A stretch of 64,000 nt of DNA from Dryomyza anilis (GCA_951804985.1 OX638130.1:39384751-39448750); one strand, 5' to 3'. Shown: positions 47,049 to 58,356, counted from the stretch's first letter. Notes: generated by a model from the letters alone, not told the origin. Translations and numbers: made by a program.

Positions 47049-47622
47049 TGTTGTGTATCATAATTAAAGCTTACATATGATCCACTATTATGTATCATAA
47101 TTGTAGAGCTTACAGCGTACTTATGATCCACAACATAACCAGTATACTATTCTTAATGGCATATTTTTAGGGTTAAGAATTATGCATGTTAAACACAAAC
47201 AGCATTTAATTGTCTTGGCGCACACTACTTAACATAGCAGTACGTACGCCCACATTAAATAGTCCACTCTGATCATACAAATAAATGCTGTCTTAGTTAT
47301 TTTATTTTATGAGCCACTTAGTAATGCTGACTAAGTTATTTTAGCATGATGAAAGTACTCAATTTATTGTGAAATTAAAAGAATACGAGGTGTTATGTAG
47401 AAGTTAAGTAAAGACTAAAAATCAATTGTTTTCAATAAGCCGAAGTATCCAGTTCTAAAAAATAGTGATAAGTATAAGTGTAAAAACCCTTTAAAAACGA
47501 AATAAATTGTCTGAAAGTAAAAAGACTCGGGTTTTATTAAATAATAAACACATAAAAAAAGGAGACTTAGTAAGTATAAAAAGGATCAAGGAAGTTAAAG
47601 TCCTAGTAGAAGGACCTACACA
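47049..47622 (+). repeat. LTR of element 2, inverted copy
   Basis: About 574 bp. TGTTGTGTATCATAATTAAA at its start, CTAGTAGAAGGACC near its end. It matches the reverse complement of 57101-57683 through nearly all its length (for example GACTCGGGTTTTATTAAATA). The last bases differ: GGACCTACACA here, GGACCTTAACATACAACA in the other LTR. Confidence 0.88.
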
Positions 47623-47627
47623 TGGTT

Positions 47628-48060
47628 GAGGGTTGTATAAATTTGAAAATGTCGGCCTAGAAGATAAGCTCTAAAATTTTTAGTTGCCCAGACTATAGCT
47701 AAAAATTCCTTTTCAATGGTGGAGTAATTTTTTTCTGCTCCATTTAATGCCCTACTAGCAAATGCTATTGGTCGGTCGCTCCCTACTTTGCCTTTTGACA
47801 GTACCGCACCTATTGCTTCGTTACTTGCATCCGTTGTAAGTAAAAAAGGGTTTGTTAAATCTGGATATGCGAGAATGGGTGGTGAAATTATTGATTCTTT
47901 TAGTTTAATAAATGAATTTTGACAATCGTCGGTCCAAGTGAATTTAACATCCTTTCTAAGTAACTTATTAATTGGTAATGATAATTTTGCCATATTGTTT
48001 ATAAATTTTCTGTAATAATTAATTTATCCCAAAAACGCTTGTTCTTCTTTTTTATTTCTT
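47628..48060 (-). pseudogene. RNase H, truncated (element 2)
   Basis: 'TTDASNEAIGAVLSKGKVGS' and 'STIEKEFLAIVWATKNFRAY' are intact; the frame reaches 'FQIYTTLNHV' where 'IYTDHQPL' should be, so the third catalytic Asp is lost. Sequence directly beyond is the inverted LTR. The upstream connection ('IPVPRNKKE', 'FINNMAKLSLPINKLLRKD') has one stop near 48030. Confidence 0.85.
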
Positions 48061-48875
48061 GGTACCGGAATATTTTTCACCCATTCAACCTTTGAGGGAT
48101 CTGGCAGAGCACCTAGTTCCGAACATTTATGTCCTAAATAGACAACTTCGCGACGCAAAAACTGACATTTTTCTGTATTTAATTTTAGTTTGTGTTCCCT
48201 TAATTTTGCAATTCTTTACTCAACCTAAGCTCATGTTCAGCTAAATTCTTTCCGTACACCACTATATCATCAAGATAAACAAAGCAATCGATACCCTGTA
48301 AACCTGTTAATCTGTGATTCATTATTCTTTGGAAAGTGGCTGGAGCCAAACCAAAGGGCATTCTGTTAAACTCGAAATGACCAAGACCTGTACTAAAAGC
48401 TGTTTTTTCCTTATCCCCTTCTTCCACTAGGACTTGATGATGACCACTTGCTAAGTCTAAAGTTGAAAAAATCGCGACTGTGACCTAACTGGTCTAATAT
48501 TTCGTCTATTCGAGGAATCGGAAATACTTGTTTTATTGTCACATCGTTTAATTTACGGAAATATATTACTAGCCTCCACTTTTTGTTACCGTCCTTGCCG
48601 CTCTTTTTAGGAACCAGCAACATCGGTGCATTCCAGGATGATATGCTTGGCGATATTATGCCGTCATCCAACATTTTATTAACCTTTCTGTTGATTTCAT
48701 CTCTATGAGTGTGTGGCAATTTGTATTGCTTTTGGTTTACCGGTAGCTGATTCCACGGTGTTGTTATTTCATGTTTAAGCACTGGCGTGTATGTTAATTC
48801 ATCTCCGTCTAAATGAAAAACATCATGATACGAAATACACAGATTTTGTAAAGATGTAATTTCGTCTTTATTCAA
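48060..48875 (-). pseudogene. Reverse transcriptase (element 2)
   Basis: Two frames. 48411-48875: 'YHDVFHLDGDELTYTP', 'KLPHTHRDEINRKVNKMLDD', 'GIISPSISSWNAPMLLVPKK' and 'WRLVIYFRKLNDVTI' (an Ile-Tyr where Val-Asp, 'VDYRKLN', is usual). 48200-48427: 'HFEFNRMPFGLAPATFQRIM' and 'CFVYLDDIVVYGKNLAEHE' with the YLDD box. A frameshift near 48420-48470 breaks the palm. Here the segment deleted from element 1 is still present. Confidence 0.88.
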
Positions 48876-48899
48876 GGTTCCATCAATTTTTATTTCCTC

Positions 48900-50020
48900 T
48901 TATAATTTGTTAATTCTGTTTGTAATGTTTACTGAATTTATGCTATTTATTGTTGAATTATTGGTATCCGATTCCTTATACTGATTGAAATTCGAAAATT
49001 TTGGTTTAAAAGCACTGTCTATTATAAATTCTTTTCCTGTAGCATTTAATACGGACACATAAACTCTATTTTTGCTAACATTCGATATGCTTTCGCCCAA
49101 ATGTACTCCTGGACAAATTTCTTGTTTATGTATTAAGACGATTGAAATTTTTGTTTTTAAACGTAATGATACTATCTTTGCGGATCTAGGTTCTACTTTT
49201 AATTCCTGATTTAAAAAAATATTTTCCATATCTGCCCGTGTCCTCATGAGTACTTGTATAGTATTGTTTTTATCTTTATCATAAAATATTAACTTATTAT
49301 CTATGGCATTTATTATGGACCTATTCCATATATTATCTCGTCCTATTATACCATCAGCGGGTATTCCTTGTTCAAGTGTCACTACATGCATCTTTAAACA
49401 GAACCACTCTATACTATTGTGCTGAATATTTATTGTCCCTAAAGTCCTAACGCATCCCCCAAACGTACCACTAAAGTCCTTCTGAGTTTTTTTTTATCAA
49501 AACCCCGAAGTCGTGTCATCGCCCCCTCCTTTACTATGACAGCATCTGCTCCCAAATCTACCAGTAATATGAGTTTTCCATTTTTATCACTTACATTAGG
49601 TACATCACTTACATTAGGTAGTTTGAAACAGTCACCCTGTCTACTGCATATTATACGATTCCTTTTTTTACTAAACCCACTCATATGACATCTAATTTTC
49701 TTATCATATTCTGTTACGAAATTCTCAAAACTTTTTGATATTCTTGATAATATGTTTTTTACTCTATACCCTACTGCTTCATCTCCAAAGGTTCCCTTAT
49801 ACTTTTCATATTCTGCTAATTTTATTATTTTGTTCCCCAGTGTAATCGACACAATACCTATAAAGTGTATTATATAAACTAATATTCCTACTACTGCATT
49901 ACAAACCAAACATGGTGGCTCAACATATGTATCAACGGTCACTCCTGACGTTTGATGAACAATATTTTCTCCTACATTTTTTTGGCTGTTGTTTGAAGCT
50001 GCGGCAGCCAATATGATCAC
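48900..50020 (-). pseudogene. Protease region (element 2)
   Basis: Frame 49439-50020 has 'KLILLVDLGADAVIVKEGAM': the active-site triad reads D-L-G where retropepsins need D-S-G or D-T-G, so activity is doubtful. Frame 48900-49391 continues with 'VTLEQGIPADGIIGRDNIWN' and a linker to RT. A TACATCACTTACATTAGG duplication (49587-49616 region) inserts a repeat 'VPNVSD' before the active site. Confidence 0.82.
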
Positions 50021-50091
50021 AGTCTCCTTTGGCGTATAATCAACTATTTCTGCCTTTGACCTAAGTTTACTAATATTAACGGGACCCCAGC

Positions 50092-50834
50092 TTACTGGCC
50101 TTGACTGGGCCCCTGGTAGTTTCCCTTATTGTGAGTGTTATTACCGTTTGGCACAAAATTCTTCTTGACGTGGTAATCCGCTATCATATGGCCGACTTGA
50201 CCACACGCATAATATACCCTACTATTTCTATATGTCCTATTTGGCCCATTATCGTTATTACTGTTGTTATTTCTAAACGGGTTATTACTTCTATTATTTT
50301 CGTTTCCATTATTTGTATTATTATTTATATTATTACGAGTATTGCTGTCTTGCGAATTTTGAATTTGCTGCTGTTGGTTTTGATATCCGTTATTCTGAAG
50401 TCCTCTATAACCCCCTTGGTACTGCTGATTCTGATATGGTTGTTGTTGGTTCTCCTGGAGTTCTTCCAGTCTATTTGATCCACATCTCCAACTATATTCA
50501 TGTCCGTTTTTCTCGCATTCTCTGCAAAATGGTGTATTTTTTCGCAAATAACAGTCATCCCTTGTGTGTCCTGGTCTTGTGCAAAATGAACAGACTGGCC
50601 CCTTTTTCATGGCACCCCCTGTATTCCCATTATTTTTATTTTGTTGACTTTTACCCCATCTTGTCGTGAATTTCTAATATCAGTTTCTTGATTATTTTTA
50701 CTAACTGAGGTTCCATTTGGTCTTTTTTCCAAACTATACAGTTCCTCGGGTAATCTCGGCCCTCTCAGTATTGTGGCCTCTGCCCTTAACGCTTCATCTA
50801 ATAAATCATTTAAATTATCTGCCTTGCTACTCAA
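50092..50834 (-). pseudogene. gag 3' part: capsid end and nucleocapsid (element 2)
   Basis: 50607-50834 begins 'SSKADNLNDLLDEALRAEAT'. 50092-50610 has knuckles CSFCTRPGHTRDDC and CRECEKNGHEYSWRC, both CX2CX4HX4C in spacing. Then comes a long Asn/Gln-rich stretch, and 'VYYACGQVGHMIADYH', a third knuckle with two cysteines changed to tyrosine. The 5' part of gag continues at 55440 beyond the LINE. Confidence 0.85.
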
Positions 50835-50950
50835 CAGTAGTATCTTTACAGTCGGGTCACTCTTTTTTTTTTTAATGTGGGATAAAAAATAGAGTCATAG
50901 CACTCAGACAGGGTAATTATCCATTGTGCTGCGACCCAGTTCCCTGGTTT

Positions 50951-53900
50951 TTAATGATACTTCTTAGATTCATTATTGAATCCAAGAAAGCTATTGTGTG
51001 ATAGAGAGTGAAGCTGATCCTCTCTCATCACGTCTGTGCCAAAGATCTGCCTTCTAATTCTAGAAAATGCTGGACAGTCACAGAGATAGTTCTCTGTGGT
51101 GCCAGTTTCTTCGTAGCAGGCAGAACATAAGGCGCTTTCGGCCAGGCCGATTGCGTTCATGTGCTTTTCACATGCGTTGTGTCCCGTTAGAAGTCCCCTG
51201 AGTTTTTTGCACTTCTTTCTACTTAAGGAAAGTAGAAACGAGTCCGATCTTTTGGTTATCGTCGGTGTCATGAGCTTGGAGAATCTGCATTTCGTCTCAT
51301 TCAGCCATCTGCTCTTGTATACAGTGGCGACCCAAGAGCTGATGACGAATTTTCCCGTAGATACAGGTAGTCCAAGCACAGGTCCTGGTCCAAATGGATT
51401 ATCCTCAGATCCAGCACGTGCTAGTTCGTCAGATGTTTCATTGCCCGAAACTCCTTTATGGCCCGGCACCCAAATCAGTTTCAGTGTATTGTATTTACCA
51501 ACACAATTGAGACGTGATCTGCATTGACGTACAATTTTGGATGTGATGACCTGGTTGTTCAAAGCCATAAGTGCAAACTGATATAGCCCTGTTCTGCCAT
51601 CTATTATCCGCAATGTACTCCATAGCCATAACTATAGCATAGACTTCGGTTTGAAATACCGAGGCATTGTCGCCTAAGGCGAAGTGAAGTCTGTGGTCAT
51701 CCGGTTCCACAAACACTCCAGCACCAGATCCCTGATCGGTTCTGGAGCCGTCTGTGAAAATACGGTGTGACCCTCTACCTGGCTCACAGTCAGGCGTTAG
51801 CCAGTCTTGATTGTCAGGTTGGCAGACCTCAAAATTTCGTCTTGGTAATATTTCTGTTATCATTGCATCAGAGGGCATCTCCAGTAGACAGGTGTCTAAT
51901 GGAGTGTCAAGTGCAATGTCAGAGATATTCCAGGGAACATTAAACCAGAAACCACCTCGTTTTAGTCTCCAGCAGCCTTTCATGGCTTCGCCTCTGATGA
52001 AGATGTCAAGTGGTGGTAGGTTTAAGATTGCATTCAGTGCTGGACCAGGTGTAGTGGGAAAGTCACCCGTAACACCCAGACACACGGTTCTCTGAATCTT
52101 GGCAAGACTAGTTGTCACGCATTTTCGCGACAGCTTGTTCCACCAGACTACCGATGCATATGATATCATCGGTCTTATCATTGCCGTGTATATCCATAAG
52201 GTTTTGCTCGGCGATAGTCCCCATGTCTTCCCAAAAATTCCTCTGCATTGCCAGAAGGCATTCAATGCTCGCGAAATTTTATTTTCAACATGTTTTGTCC
52301 AAAGTAGTTTACTATCTAGAGTTAAGCCCAGATATTTTACTTCATTAGACAGTGACACCCTTAAGTACTGGTAGAGATAATCCTGTCATTATTATTTTCC
52401 TAGTGAAGAGAACATTCCCTGTTTTGTGAGGGTTGACGGAAAGTCCGTTTGCAGTACACCAGCTGTCAATTCGGTTCAATGAGTTCTGTGTTTTAACACG
52501 CAGAACACGGCCGGCTCGCATGCTCGAGCCGGCCAACCAGATGTTGCAATGCTGTTTCACAGGATTTTCCACGTTGGTAGGCATGTTGTCTTGATGATAG
52601 TGGGTACCTTGACAGCGATGTTTTTCTGATGTGCAGCTCAACTAGTCTTTCTAGACACTTTAGTATGAAGGACATCATACTAATGGGTCTGAAGCTCTTG
52701 GCTATGGAATAGTCTTCTCTTCCAACTTTAGGAATGAAGGCTACTTTAACTAAACGCCAGGATGTCGGAATGTATGCCCATGCGAGACTTGCTCTAAAGA
52801 TCTTCTTTAGGCATGGTAGCAATTGGGTTATACCTTCCTGTAGCATGACTGGGTAGATGCCATCCGGTCCAGGTGACTTGAAGCCATCAAAAGAGGCCAC
52901 TGCGTATTGGATAGCTTCATCGTACACAATCAATCTGGCAACCTGCCAGTCATGTTTTGTCACAATAGAGTTGTTATTGCAGTCCCCAGTGCTGGGATTA
53001 CAAAGTGGCCCCATGTGGATTTGATTTCCCAGAAAGTGAGTCTCAACTAGGACACTGAGTGCCTCTGTCTTAGAGTCAGTATACGAGCCATCAGGTCCCG
53101 CAGTGAGTCCAGTCGAGCAGTTCGGTCTCTTTTAAGAAACTTGACCAATCTGCTAGTCTCACTGCAGGATTCGATGCTACTGCAGAAGTCTTTATAGGAA
53201 ACACTTTTCGATTTACGAATTCGTTTCTTATACTCTTTCTGCTTAGTTCGATAAAGAAACCAGTCAGAGTCTAAGTTGCTCCTTAGGGCCCTATTTAGAA
53301 GCTTTCTGGAATCCTTGCACAAGGTTTCGAGACAGGCGTTCCACCAAGGAACGGGAGGTCTAGATAACGTTTTTCGTACCGGACATGTTCGTACAAAACT
53401 AGAATTTATGACATCGTTCATAACTTGAACGGACGTCTCAATACTTTCTTTGGTACGAATTCTGACAGGAATATTGAGGGAATTCTCAAGTTCATGTCTG
53501 AAGCGTGCCCAGTTCTAGGGTTTCTTACAGTCATAGAGGGCAGCACCTCTCGGTCAGTATGAAACTCGATATACCTGTTGTCCGATAAAGAATCTTCTTT
53601 AAGAACCTTCCAGTTAAAGATTGACTGTCTAAGTCTACAGTTAGACAAAGTAAGGTCAATCACTTCCTGTCTTCTAGCAGTCACAAAAGTGGGTTTATTA
53701 CCAGTGTTGTGAATGTTCAGATTGGAGGTCATGATGAAGTCAAGGAGTCTGGTACCTCGTGCGTTTCATTTACTGCTGCCCCACACAGTGTGTTGAGCAT
53801 TAGCGTCACAGCAAAGAATAAGGCCGGTCTCCTTAAGATCACAGTACTCTATGAGCTCAACAACTGCCTTTGGCGGAGGAGGCAGTAGTGAGTCATAGGG

Positions 53901-54295
53901 GAAGTAGCCTGAGGCGACAATCGGATGTTTCCATCCACTATCGCTTTCACTTTGGCTGCCACCAGGTCTTGCCCACAGAATTGGGTTAACTTGGTGACAG
54001 CAAAGTGTTTCGATACTATGAGACAGCTTCTAGGCCTTGCGGCTTGCTCATCGTATAGTATGGTTTCACCACGTAGTTCACTAAGACCACAGATGCGTTT
54101 GTTATACACCCATGGTTCTTGAATAGCTGTGATGTGAGGTAATGTATGCAACATGGAGAGCCGCTTACCTAGTAAAGCGGTAGCAGCTTTAGAATGTTGC
54201 AGATTTATCTGAGTAAATATCATTACAGGATAATTAACTCGTTTCTCATCATATGCATATTCATTTGGAATTGATTCGGAATTTAATCCGTCCAA
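50951..54295 (-). pseudogene. LOA-type ORF2: endonuclease, RT lacking YADD, RNase H
   Basis: Endonuclease: 'FTQINLQHSKAATALLGKRL' and 'ITAIQEPWVYNKRICGL' (53849-54295), then 'LILCCDANAQHTVWGSS' and 'PTFVTARRQEVIDLTLSNCR' in other frames. RT: 'FDGFKSPGPDGIYPVMLQEG' and 'SFRPISMMSFILKCLERLVE' (52493-53014); then directly 'DSWCTANGLSVNPHKTG', so the palm with its catalytic aspartates is missing. RNase H: 'RIFTDGSRTDQGSGAGVFVE' (near 51760) and 'WVPGHKGVSGNETSDELARA' (near 51450). It ends in a Cys-rich 'CSACYEETGTTENYLCDCPA'. At least four frame breaks. Confidence 0.85.
52509..52534. repeat. 10-bp perfect inverted repeat at LINE RT deletion joint
   Basis: GGCCGGCTCG, CATGCT, CGAGCCGGCC. On the coding strand the first arm is native RT ('LVGRLEHA'). 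Directly after the second arm the sequence jumps to the RT C-terminal part. Confidence 0.85.
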
Positions 54296-55165
54296 AGAAT
54301 AAGTTTAGATGGTTGTCGTACTTAGATAGCATGACATCTAACGACTTCTGGTCTAAGCCAACAACCAGGGTTGATTCCTCCTTGTCCTCCGGAACTCGCT
54401 CTGGTTTATGGCTATAGATTTTCCATCCGTTCGTTTCGATGCCCTGGTTCTGAGCACGTTGGCAGGCAAACACTTCCGCTGTTTTCCTGATAGGACCAGG
54501 TATCCAGCATATTGCTCGCCTGCGTTTGGGTTCGTCTCCGCTGAAAACAGCGAAGCGCGATTTGCCCAAGGAGGGGATTTTAGCAACGGCTGTGGCAATC
54601 CAATCGAAATTGGCTTGAGACGAGCATAGCACCTTCATGATGCCATCACTCGTCTCATAGCCTTTTGCGTTTGCACTGACACCGCCGGTGCTGACTAGCC
54701 GCCAAAGATGATCGGTGCAGTGTTTTACTTCTGCATCATTCATCTTTTGCTCATTCCCCAATTTGCCAATAATCGCAACCGGAAGAGCTTTGCGACCAGC
54801 ATCACGATATGATACTGCTAGCCTACCTCTGCCAGTGGATGTTGAAGGCAGTTCATCCGCAGCCGATCCGGAACATGAAGCACCAGTGCTCTTGCTTGTT
54901 GAAGCAATATCACTGGAAACTGTCGAGTTCTGGGAGTTACGGGGTTTCGCAGTAGCAGTGAAGGTTTTAAACTTCTTGCCATTGCGCTTCTCAGGTGCAT
55001 TGGCAGCCACAACAGCAGCAACGGATGGTCCGGCTTCAGTCGGAGTAACTTCCACCGATCTATCGCGTTTTGCTGTGGTAGCTGGGGAAGAGAAAGCCCC
55101 AGCGTCGCCTCTTTGCGATCTTTCGCTTTACTCTTCCTTCTCCTACTCACCTGGGCATCGGACAA
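54261..55165 (-). pseudogene. LOA-type ORF1
   Basis: Most likely start at 55165 ('MSDAQVSRRRKSKAKDRKEA'), then a frameshift near 55050 into the 54261-55055 frame. Features are a basic N-terminus, an Ala/Ser/Thr-rich middle ('STVSSDIASTSKSTGASCSG') and a folded C-terminal part with 'AICWIPGPIRKTAEVFACQR' and 'ESTLVVGLDQKSLDVML'. No zinc knuckles. It overlaps ORF2 by about 35 bp. LINE ORF1 proteins bind element RNA. Confidence 0.7.
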
Positions 55166-55420
55166 CCTGACCTCTGTATTCAGAGATCCGGGCCGGTCTC
55201 CAATGGAAGTTTAGCTTCCAGTTGGGCGTCGGTCTCTCTATGATTAGATGCTGGTAAGACACCACTTTCCTTCGATCGACCCATGTTTCCAAATACGTGA
55301 CAGAAAGGAGCCCTGAGAGGAAACAACACTGTCGAGCAGCCATACAGTGGAGGATTAGTCGTAGGCATAGCCGAACCGACACTTTCCTCTACTTGTATGG
55401 GAACCGCTGCGTACTTGTGT

Positions 55421-56449
55421 TAGCACAGCATTTAATAGTTCCGTGTTAAAAATTTCCGTTGGCAGGTTTTTCTTTTTATACATTGTATCGGCTATGTCGT
55501 CTGCGTTCGACTGCAATACTTCTAGTCGCCCTGCAAACGCCCTTAAACTTTCCCCTTATGTTGTATTGAACGGAATCTAATGTAGCCACTTTTAAATATG
55601 CGCTTTTAAGTAATTCAAATAACGCATCCAAATCATCGATTTTCTTGGTCCTTACTAATTCGTATGCATCTCCATCAAGACGCAGTTTTACGCATATCAT
55701 GAATTTTTCTTGATTTTCTTCACTTATTTTAAGGTTCGCTGCCTTACAACCGTCTATAAACCAAAGAAGATCCGTTTTTAGGAACGGTGAATCTTCGCCC
55801 TTGAACACCGGGACCAGATTTCGTACGCATTTCGAAATATCGTCTGTAGGCATTTCAATTATTGTTCTATCTGTTGTTATGTTTTCTAAATTTTCTTCTA
55901 TTCTTAAAGCTTCTTTATGGTATAACGATGTTTCGTGTGCTAAGTTCACTTCCGTCTCTAAAAATCTGATTTTTGAATCCAATTCCCTTACTTTGTTATT
56001 TGTCTCTTCGACTGATTCGAATTCTAATCTTGGTTGTTGTCGTAGTGCCCTAGCTACTGATTCATCAGAAATATCTTTATCTTTCAACAATGCTCTTAAT
56101 TTTTCGTTTTCCGCCTCTATACCGCAAGCGTGGTCTAGCAACTCCTGTTTTTCTGCTAATTTGTCGTTTATTTTTTAGTTAATGCTGCAAATTCGCCTTT
56201 CCAGTCTTCTATCTCTTTTATTTTATTCTCACTTGTGTGTTCCAAGAAATATATTAATTCTTCGAACACGACATCTACTCCTTCTACTTTAGAAACAACC
56301 TTTGTGTTATTTACTTTATTTTTTATTAATTGTAAATGTTCTTTATTATTTACTTCGAGGCTAATTTGAGCCCACAATTTATCAGGAAACCTGTCCAATT
56401 GCCCTAGTATGTTTCCGTATGCTAACTGTAATTTGTCCAATTCCGCCAT
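55421..56449 (-). pseudogene. gag 5' part (element 2)
   Basis: Starts at 56449 with 'MAELDKLQLAYGNILGQLDR'; slips frame near 56150. 55476-56141 is a coiled region ('EETNNKVRELDSKIRFLETE') and capsid ('LRLDGDAYELVRTKKIDDLD'). After another slip near 55560 the codons read 'GESLRAFAGRLEVLQSNADD' and reach 'LLNAVLTQVR', where the LINE starts. The same blocks occur in element 1 gag. Confidence 0.85.
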
Positions 56450-57084
56450 AAATTTATCAACGACAAAAAAAATCCCAATTTATTTCCTAGAACCCTCCAC
56501 AGTTCACGTGGCTCCACAATGTTAAAAAAAATATTATAAATTTTTAAAATTTTAAATCTGTTGACTAAAATCAGATATTTTATAATAATGTTAAATTTAT
56601 AATTAAATTGACCATGTTATAAAAAAATAAAAAAATATTTCAAAATCTTTAAAATGTTATTTTATTCTCATTTAAATTTTAAAATGAAAATGATATTTTA
56701 AATGTTCTAAAATAATTTAAATTTAAAACAAAAAATCAAAAATTCCGTTTCATATTAATTTTAGAAAAATTTTTATTTACTTATCTGAGTTTTATATTAA
56801 ATAAATTTCCTATTTTCTTTATATTTCATTTGTTATTTAATCTTTATTTATTTAATTTCCATTTGTATATTTATTTATTCAATTTGTATTTATTACTTTA
56901 TTAAACACTGTAATAATTGTTTAAATTTAATGCTGTTATTCACGTATTTTTAACTAAAAAATATATATATTATTTTTTTTTTCAAAAGAAAAATTAAATA
57001 ATCACCATTTATTTTGTGATTTATAGTCATTTTCTTCTTTCTATCCTCCATTTTCTCTCGGTCCCTGAGAGCGTTGGTTGAGAA
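56450..57084 (-). other. Leader of gypsy element 2
   Basis: AT-rich, no sense-strand frame. Unlike element 1 I see no repeated hairpin unit here. Confidence 0.6.
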
Positions 57085-57097
57085 ACCGGCTGCGCCA
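57085..57097 (-). promoter_or_regulatory. Primer-binding site of element 2, tRNA-Ser type
   Basis: TGGCGCAGCCGGT on the minus strand, three bases after the LTR end; the same as in element 1. Confidence 0.78.
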
Positions 57098-57100
57098 ATA

Positions 57101-57683
57101 TGTTGTATGTTAAGGTCCTTCTACTAGGACTTTAACTTCCTTGATCCTTTTTATACTTACTAAGTCTCCTTTTTTTATATGTTTATTATTTAATAAAACC
57201 CGAGTCTTTTTACTTTCAGACACTTTATTTCTTTTTTAAAGGGTTTTTACACTTATACTGATCACTATTTTTTAGAACTGGATACTTCGGCTTATCGGAA
57301 ACAATTGATTTTTTTAGTCTATACTTAACTTCTACATAACACCTCGTATTCTTTTAATTTCACAATAAATTGAGTACTTTCATCATGCTAAAATAACTTA
57401 GTCAGCATTACTAAGTGACTCATAAAATAAAATAACTAAGTCAGCATTTATTTGTATGATCAGAGTGACCTATTTAATGTGGACGTATATACTGGCTATG
57501 TTAAGTAGTGTGCGCCAAGACAATTAAATGCTGTTTGTGTTTAACATGCATAATTCTTAACCCTAAAAATATGCCATTAAGAATAGTATACTGGTTATGT
57601 TGTGGATCATAAGTACGCTGTAAGCTCTACAATTATGATACACAATAGTGGATCATATGTAAGCTGTAATTAAGATACACAAT
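57101..57683 (-). repeat. 5' LTR of element 2, correct orientation
   Basis: On the minus strand it ends ...CTTAACATACAACA next to the primer site; its outer end reads GATACACAATA on the plus strand. About 583 bp. Confidence 0.85.
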
Positions 57684-57720
57684 ACTACTCAAACAATTGA
57701 AGAAGACTCAGATAACGAAG
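57684..57720 (+). CDS. Gene 2 exon 4, 3' half
   Basis: 'TQTIEEDSDNE' and one extra base (phase 1), then GTAATT donor at 57721. It joins in phase to 58166. Confidence 0.55.
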
Positions 57721-57779
57721 GTAATTCCTCGTTGATTTTATTTTATAGTTTTACTTTTAATTTTAATATATTACATTTT

Positions 57780-58150
57780 TATACCCTACAATAAGAGTGA
57801 AAGGTTATATTCAGTTTGGTATGCCATTTGTAACACCCGGAAGAAGAATTTTCGATATGGAAAAGTATATTTATTCTTGATCAGCATTAACCTCCGAGTG
57901 AATTTTGCGATGTCCGTCTGTCTGCCTGTTGAAACCACGATTACAGAACAACCAGATGAGCTAGATCAATGATTTCTCATAATTTAGATAACATATATAT
58001 TCTATGGACCATTTTAAACGGTAACCGCACACTTTATCATATATGTGTCTACTTATAGTCTACTTAGACCGACTATAATTTTCATCACATCATTTTTTTT
58101 CATTTCACTACTTCTAAATTTACCTTGTAATCTAACCTTCCTTACTGTTT
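57780..58150 (+). mobile_element. Family-B short repeat in an intron of gene 2
   Basis: TATACCCTACAATAAGAGTG start, TTATTCTTGATCAGCATTAA, a short GTCTGTCTGCC tract, GACCGACTATAAT dyad and a CTAACCTTCCTTACTG end. The ~370-bp copy lies between T-rich flanks within the intron 57721-58165. Confidence 0.78.
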
Positions 58151-58165
58151 TATTTATAGTAGCAG

Positions 58166-58356
58166 ATGTGGAAGAAGAAGGTGAAAATTTGCAGAGTTGG
58201 CTAAACTACAACATCGGTCCTGAAGAAGAGGTGTTTGCAAGGTGGCGAGTGTCAATTAAATATCGGCGTAGCCAATTAATAAGATGTAGAAATAAATCTA
58301 TATCTCAATTGGTATTGGAGTGGCCATCTTACACTGAAGGCTATGGAGCGCATCTC
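58166..58356 (+). CDS. Gene 2 exon 5
   Basis: 'DVEEEGENLQSWLNYNIGPE' then 'EEVFARWRVSIKYRRSQL' and 'NKSISQLVLEWPSYTEGYG'. A W-x-x-(S/T)-x-x-x-R core and a final W-P-x-Y-x-x-x-x-G-Y resemble the same unnamed protein group. Donor CTC|GTAAAT. Confidence 0.6.

Larger units (their letters stand above)
50855..55420 (-). mobile_element. LOA/Jockey-group LINE inserted in gag of element 2
   Basis: The order on the minus strand is ORF1, endonuclease, RT, RNase H, a short 3' untranslated part and an A-rich tail (run of A at 50862-50872). The presence of both an apurinic-type endonuclease and an RNase H, with 'GFKSPGPDGIYP' and 'GHKGVSGNETSDELAR' motifs, fits the LOA/I group. It splits gag between 'LLNAVLTQVR' (left in coding order) and 'DPTVKILLLSSK'. 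Ends are placed to within about 15 bp; I see no clear target duplication. Confidence 0.8.
47049..57683 (-). mobile_element. Ty3/gypsy element 2 with inverted LTRs and LINE insertion
   Basis: On the minus strand from the right: LTR (57683-57101), primer site, leader, gag, protease, RT and partial RNase H. There the element stops and joins a second LTR (47049-47622) in the opposite orientation. Integrase and the true 3' LTR are missing. Both outer ends are therefore LTR starts (TGTTGTGTATC-like). A LOA-type LINE sits inside gag. The element splits exon 4 of gene 2. No clean target duplication can be read (ACGAC left, ACTAC right is the nearest). Confidence 0.85.

Noticed and set aside
47049..47622. 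Reading 47049-47622 as an ordinary 3' LTR of element 2
   Set aside because: Its orientation is opposite to the 5' LTR and it joins a truncated RNase H, so it cannot be the normal 3' LTR.
50092..50480. Plus-strand Ile/Val-rich frame (50101-50478) as a gene
   Set aside because: Antisense of the Asn/Gln-rich gag tail.
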